8,117 nt of DNA from Clostridia bacterium (GTDB taxonomy: Bacteria > Bacillota_A > Clostridia > Oscillospirales > QAKW01): contig JAFQKO010000037.1 in NCBI GenBank assembly GCA_017396865.1, positions 1 to 8,117 of the forward strand. Direction: 5' to 3'. A model generated the notes under the pieces. That model did no database searches. It was not told the DNA's origin and worked only from the letters and a program-made list of their open reading frames with translations. Positions 6,408-8,117 of this stretch are shown here, in pieces. Position numbers and translations under genes: made by a program. Position 1 is the stretch's first letter. Every line of letters begins with the position of its first letter.

Positions 6408-7703
6408 TTACTCAAGAAAGCCCTTGTAGTGACGCATCAGCATCTGGGACTCGAGGGTCTTCACGGTCTCGAGCGCAACGCCGACAACGATCAGGAGGGT
6501 AGTACCGCCGATCGCAACACCGGAGAGGCTGGGGAAGATCGCAGCGATCAGATTGGGGATCGCAGAGATCAGGCCGAGGAAGATCGCACCGATCAGGGTG
6601 ATGCGGTTGAGGCTCTTGGTAATAAAGTCTGCGGTCGGCTTACCGGGGCGAATACCCATGATAAAGCCACCGTTCTTCTTCAGGTTATTGGCAACCTCAA
6701 CGGGGTTGAAGCTGATAATGGTGTAGAAATAGCTGAAGAAGATGATCAGCAGGAACATCAGCAGGGTATATACCCAACCGCCGACGCTCATTGCATCTAC
6801 AACGCTTCCGAACCAAGTATCCTTCAAGCCGGGGAAGAAGTTCAGAATCGTTGCGGGCAGCATGACGAAGGACTGAGCGAAGATGATGGGCAGAACGCCG
6901 ACCATATTCACCTTCAGGGGAATATTGGTGTTCTGGCCGCCGTACATCTTACGGCCCTTGACCTGCTTTGCATACTGCACGGGAATGCGGCGCTCACCGT
7001 TGGTAACAAATACAACGAAAGCGACCATAGCGAGGATTGCTACTACAAAGACGCCGATGATAACGAAGCCCTTCCAGCCGTTGTTGCTGTTGTTTTGCCA
7101 CAGCGTATGAGCCATAGAGGGGATCTCGGCGATGATACCGGCGAACAGGATCATGGAGATACCGTTGCCAATACCGTACTCGTTGATCTTTTCACCCAGC
7201 CACATGATCAGCGTTGCGCCGGCAGCCAGGGAGAAGACGATAACGATCATTGCAAAAACGCTGTCGTCCTTCACTACGCCCATCTGATTCTTCATGATGG
7301 TGTAGTAACCGAAACCGAGCAGGAAGGAGAAGGCAACCGCCAGATAGCGGGTCCAGCTCTCCATGATCTTTCTGCCGCGCTCGCCGTCTTCCTTCATCAA
7401 ACGCTCCAGGGGCGGAATAGCCACCATCAGCAGCTGCATGATAATGGATGCGTTGATGTAGGGGGAGATGGAGAGGGAGAAGATTGTTGCGTTCGCGAGC
7501 GCACCACCGGACATGATGTTCAGGTAGGTGAGCATACCGTCGCCCGCAGCGGAACTGAAGGCAGCTTCAATGCCCTCGTTCAGGCTGAGGAAGGGAACGG
7601 TGATGCTACAGCCCAAGCGAAAAATCGCAAAGATAAATGCGGTAAACAGAATCTTCTTTTTCAAATCCTGGATTTTCCAGGCGTTTTTGAAGACGCTGAA
7701 CAT
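6408..7703 (-). CDS. secY: Preprotein translocase channel subunit SecY
   Basis: The 431-residue membrane protein is the pore-forming subunit of the SecYEG translocon. Ten hydrophobic segments can be placed at about 17-36, 66-91, 119-137, 148-170, 178-196, 211-233, 263-288, 306-330, 367-391 and 396-412. The region after the first segment (about 36-75) is the plug area. The large cytosolic loop has TNGERRIPVQYAKQ (234-247), and the next has NPVEVANNLKKNGG and GIRPGKPT (about 333-357), with the Arg of RPG that matters for SecA function. The C-terminus RHYKGFL is typical. It starts 1 nt after the rplO stop with AGGTG inside the rplO end, so the two are translationally linked. Both lipoproteins at the left of the window would use this channel. 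Confidence 0.98.
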   Translation of the reverse strand: MFSVFKNAWKIQDLKKKILFTAFIFAIFRLGCSITVPFLSLNEGIEAAFSSAAGDGMLTYLNIMSGGALANATIFSLSISPYINASIIMQLLMVAIPPLERLMKEDGERGRKIMESWTRYLAVAFSFLLGFGYYTIMKNQMGVVKDDSVFAMIVIVFSLAAGATLIMWLGEKINEYGIGNGISMILFAGIIAEIPSMAHTLWQNNSNNGWKGFVIIGVFVVAILAMVAFVVFVTNGERRIPVQYAKQVKGRKMYGGQNTNIPLKVNMVGVLPIIFAQSFVMLPATILNFFPGLKDTWFGSVVDAMSVGGWVYTLLMFLLIIFFSYFYTIISFNPVEVANNLKKNGGFIMGIRPGKPTADFITKSLNRITLIGAIFLGLISAIPNLIAAIFPSLSGVAIGGTTLLIVVGVALETVKTLESQMLMRHYKGFLE

Positions 7704-7704
7704 C

Positions 7705-8117
7705 TTACATCACCTCTACCTTTCCGCCGACAGCCTCGATCTTTTCTTTGGCACCGGCAGTAACCTTTACTGCCTTAACGGTGATGGCCTTGTCAACGGA
7801 ACCGGTACCGATTACCTTCAAGCCGTCCAGAGCCTTCTTGGCCATGCCGGCTGCGATAACCGCGTTGATGTCTACTACGTCTCCGGCATTGAATGCGTTC
7901 AGGTCATCCAAGGTCAGAACAACATACTTCTTAGCGAAGATATTATTAAAACCGCGCTTGGGAAGGCGTCTTTGCAAGGGCATCTGACCGCCTTCAAAGC
8001 CCAGGCGGATGCTGCCGCCGGAGCGTGCCTTCTGGCCCTTATGGCCATGGCCGCCGGTCTTACCGTTACCGGATGCGGGGCCGCGGCCCTTTCTCTTTGC
8101 AACGGAGGTAGAGCCGC
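7705..8117 (-). CDS. rplO: Large-subunit ribosomal protein L15 (uL15), N-terminus off the window
   Basis: The open frame runs from the right edge (first full codon at 8115) to a TAA at 7705, giving 136 visible residues. It has the glycine-rich, basic extended arm (KRKGRGPASGNGKTGGHGHK, then GQKARSGG) and the signature GFEGGQMPLQRRLPKRGF, followed by a small C-terminal globular domain ending in GGKVEVM. Compared with the usual protein of about 145 residues, only around ten N-terminal residues lie outside. An internal ATG at 7983 is part of the GGQMPL signature and is not the start. L15 is a 50S protein that binds 23S rRNA late in assembly. It directly precedes secY, the standard spc-operon order. 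Confidence 0.96.
   Translation of the reverse strand, partial: GSTSVAKRKGRGPASGNGKTGGHGHKGQKARSGGSIRLGFEGGQMPLQRRLPKRGFNNIFAKKYVVLTLDDLNAFNAGDVVDINAVIAAGMAKKALDGLKVIGTGSVDKAITVKAVKVTAGAKEKIEAVGGKVEVM

Noticed and set aside
6429..7763. 444-codon open frame on the plus strand opposite secY
   Set aside because: It lies wholly antisense to an unmistakable SecY. The translation is hydrophilic, rich in His, Asp and Gln, with no known motif and no ribosome binding site. It is a by-product of codon bias in secY.

Overview
Every gene in this window lies on the minus strand, so transcription runs from the right end (8117) to the left end (1). Most of the window is the tail of the spc/alpha ribosomal-protein cluster: rplO (5' end cut by the window edge) - secY - adk - map - infA - rpmJ - rpsM - rpsK - rpsD - rpoA - rplQ. 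A strong hairpin terminator at 1418-1453 follows. Beyond it, in the same direction, are two non-ribosomal genes for secreted lipoproteins. The first is a complete endonuclease/exonuclease/phosphatase (EEP) fold lipoprotein at 181-1302. The second is only a 55-codon 5' fragment that runs off the left edge.

The host is most likely a member of Bacillota, class Clostridia. The reasons are AGGAGG-type ribosome binding sites before nearly every gene, adenylate kinase with a four-cysteine zinc lid, rpsD placed between rpsK and rpoA (in Bacillus subtilis rpsD lies elsewhere), and Gram-positive-style lipoprotein signal peptides. Base composition is moderate, not AT-rich like Clostridium proper. That would suit a gut-type clostridial lineage, but genus or family cannot be fixed from this window.

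The cluster is tightly packed. There is 1 nt between rplO and secY, 15 nt between secY and adk, a 4-nt ATGA overlap between adk and map, and 14 to 52 nt at most other junctions. The exception is a 261-nt non-coding spacer between rpsD and rpoA. A good internal promoter candidate sits at the end of map, ahead of infA. Functionally the cluster supplies ribosomal proteins (L15, L36, S13, S11, S4, L17), the translocon channel SecY, initiation factor IF-1, N-terminal methionine removal, adenylate balance and the RNA polymerase alpha subunit.

Three start sites were set by eye from Shine-Dalgarno placement and family starts: rplQ at 1876 (not the upstream TTG), adk at 6392 (not the upstream GTG), and rpmJ at 4702, a 37-codon gene that is easy to miss. 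I found no mobile element, CRISPR array, tRNA or rRNA, and no clear sign of a new multi-gene system. The least ordinary part is the tandem lipoprotein pair on the left: the two N-termini are plainly related just after the lipidated cysteine, and the complete one carries an extracellular EEP catalytic domain on a long acidic tether.
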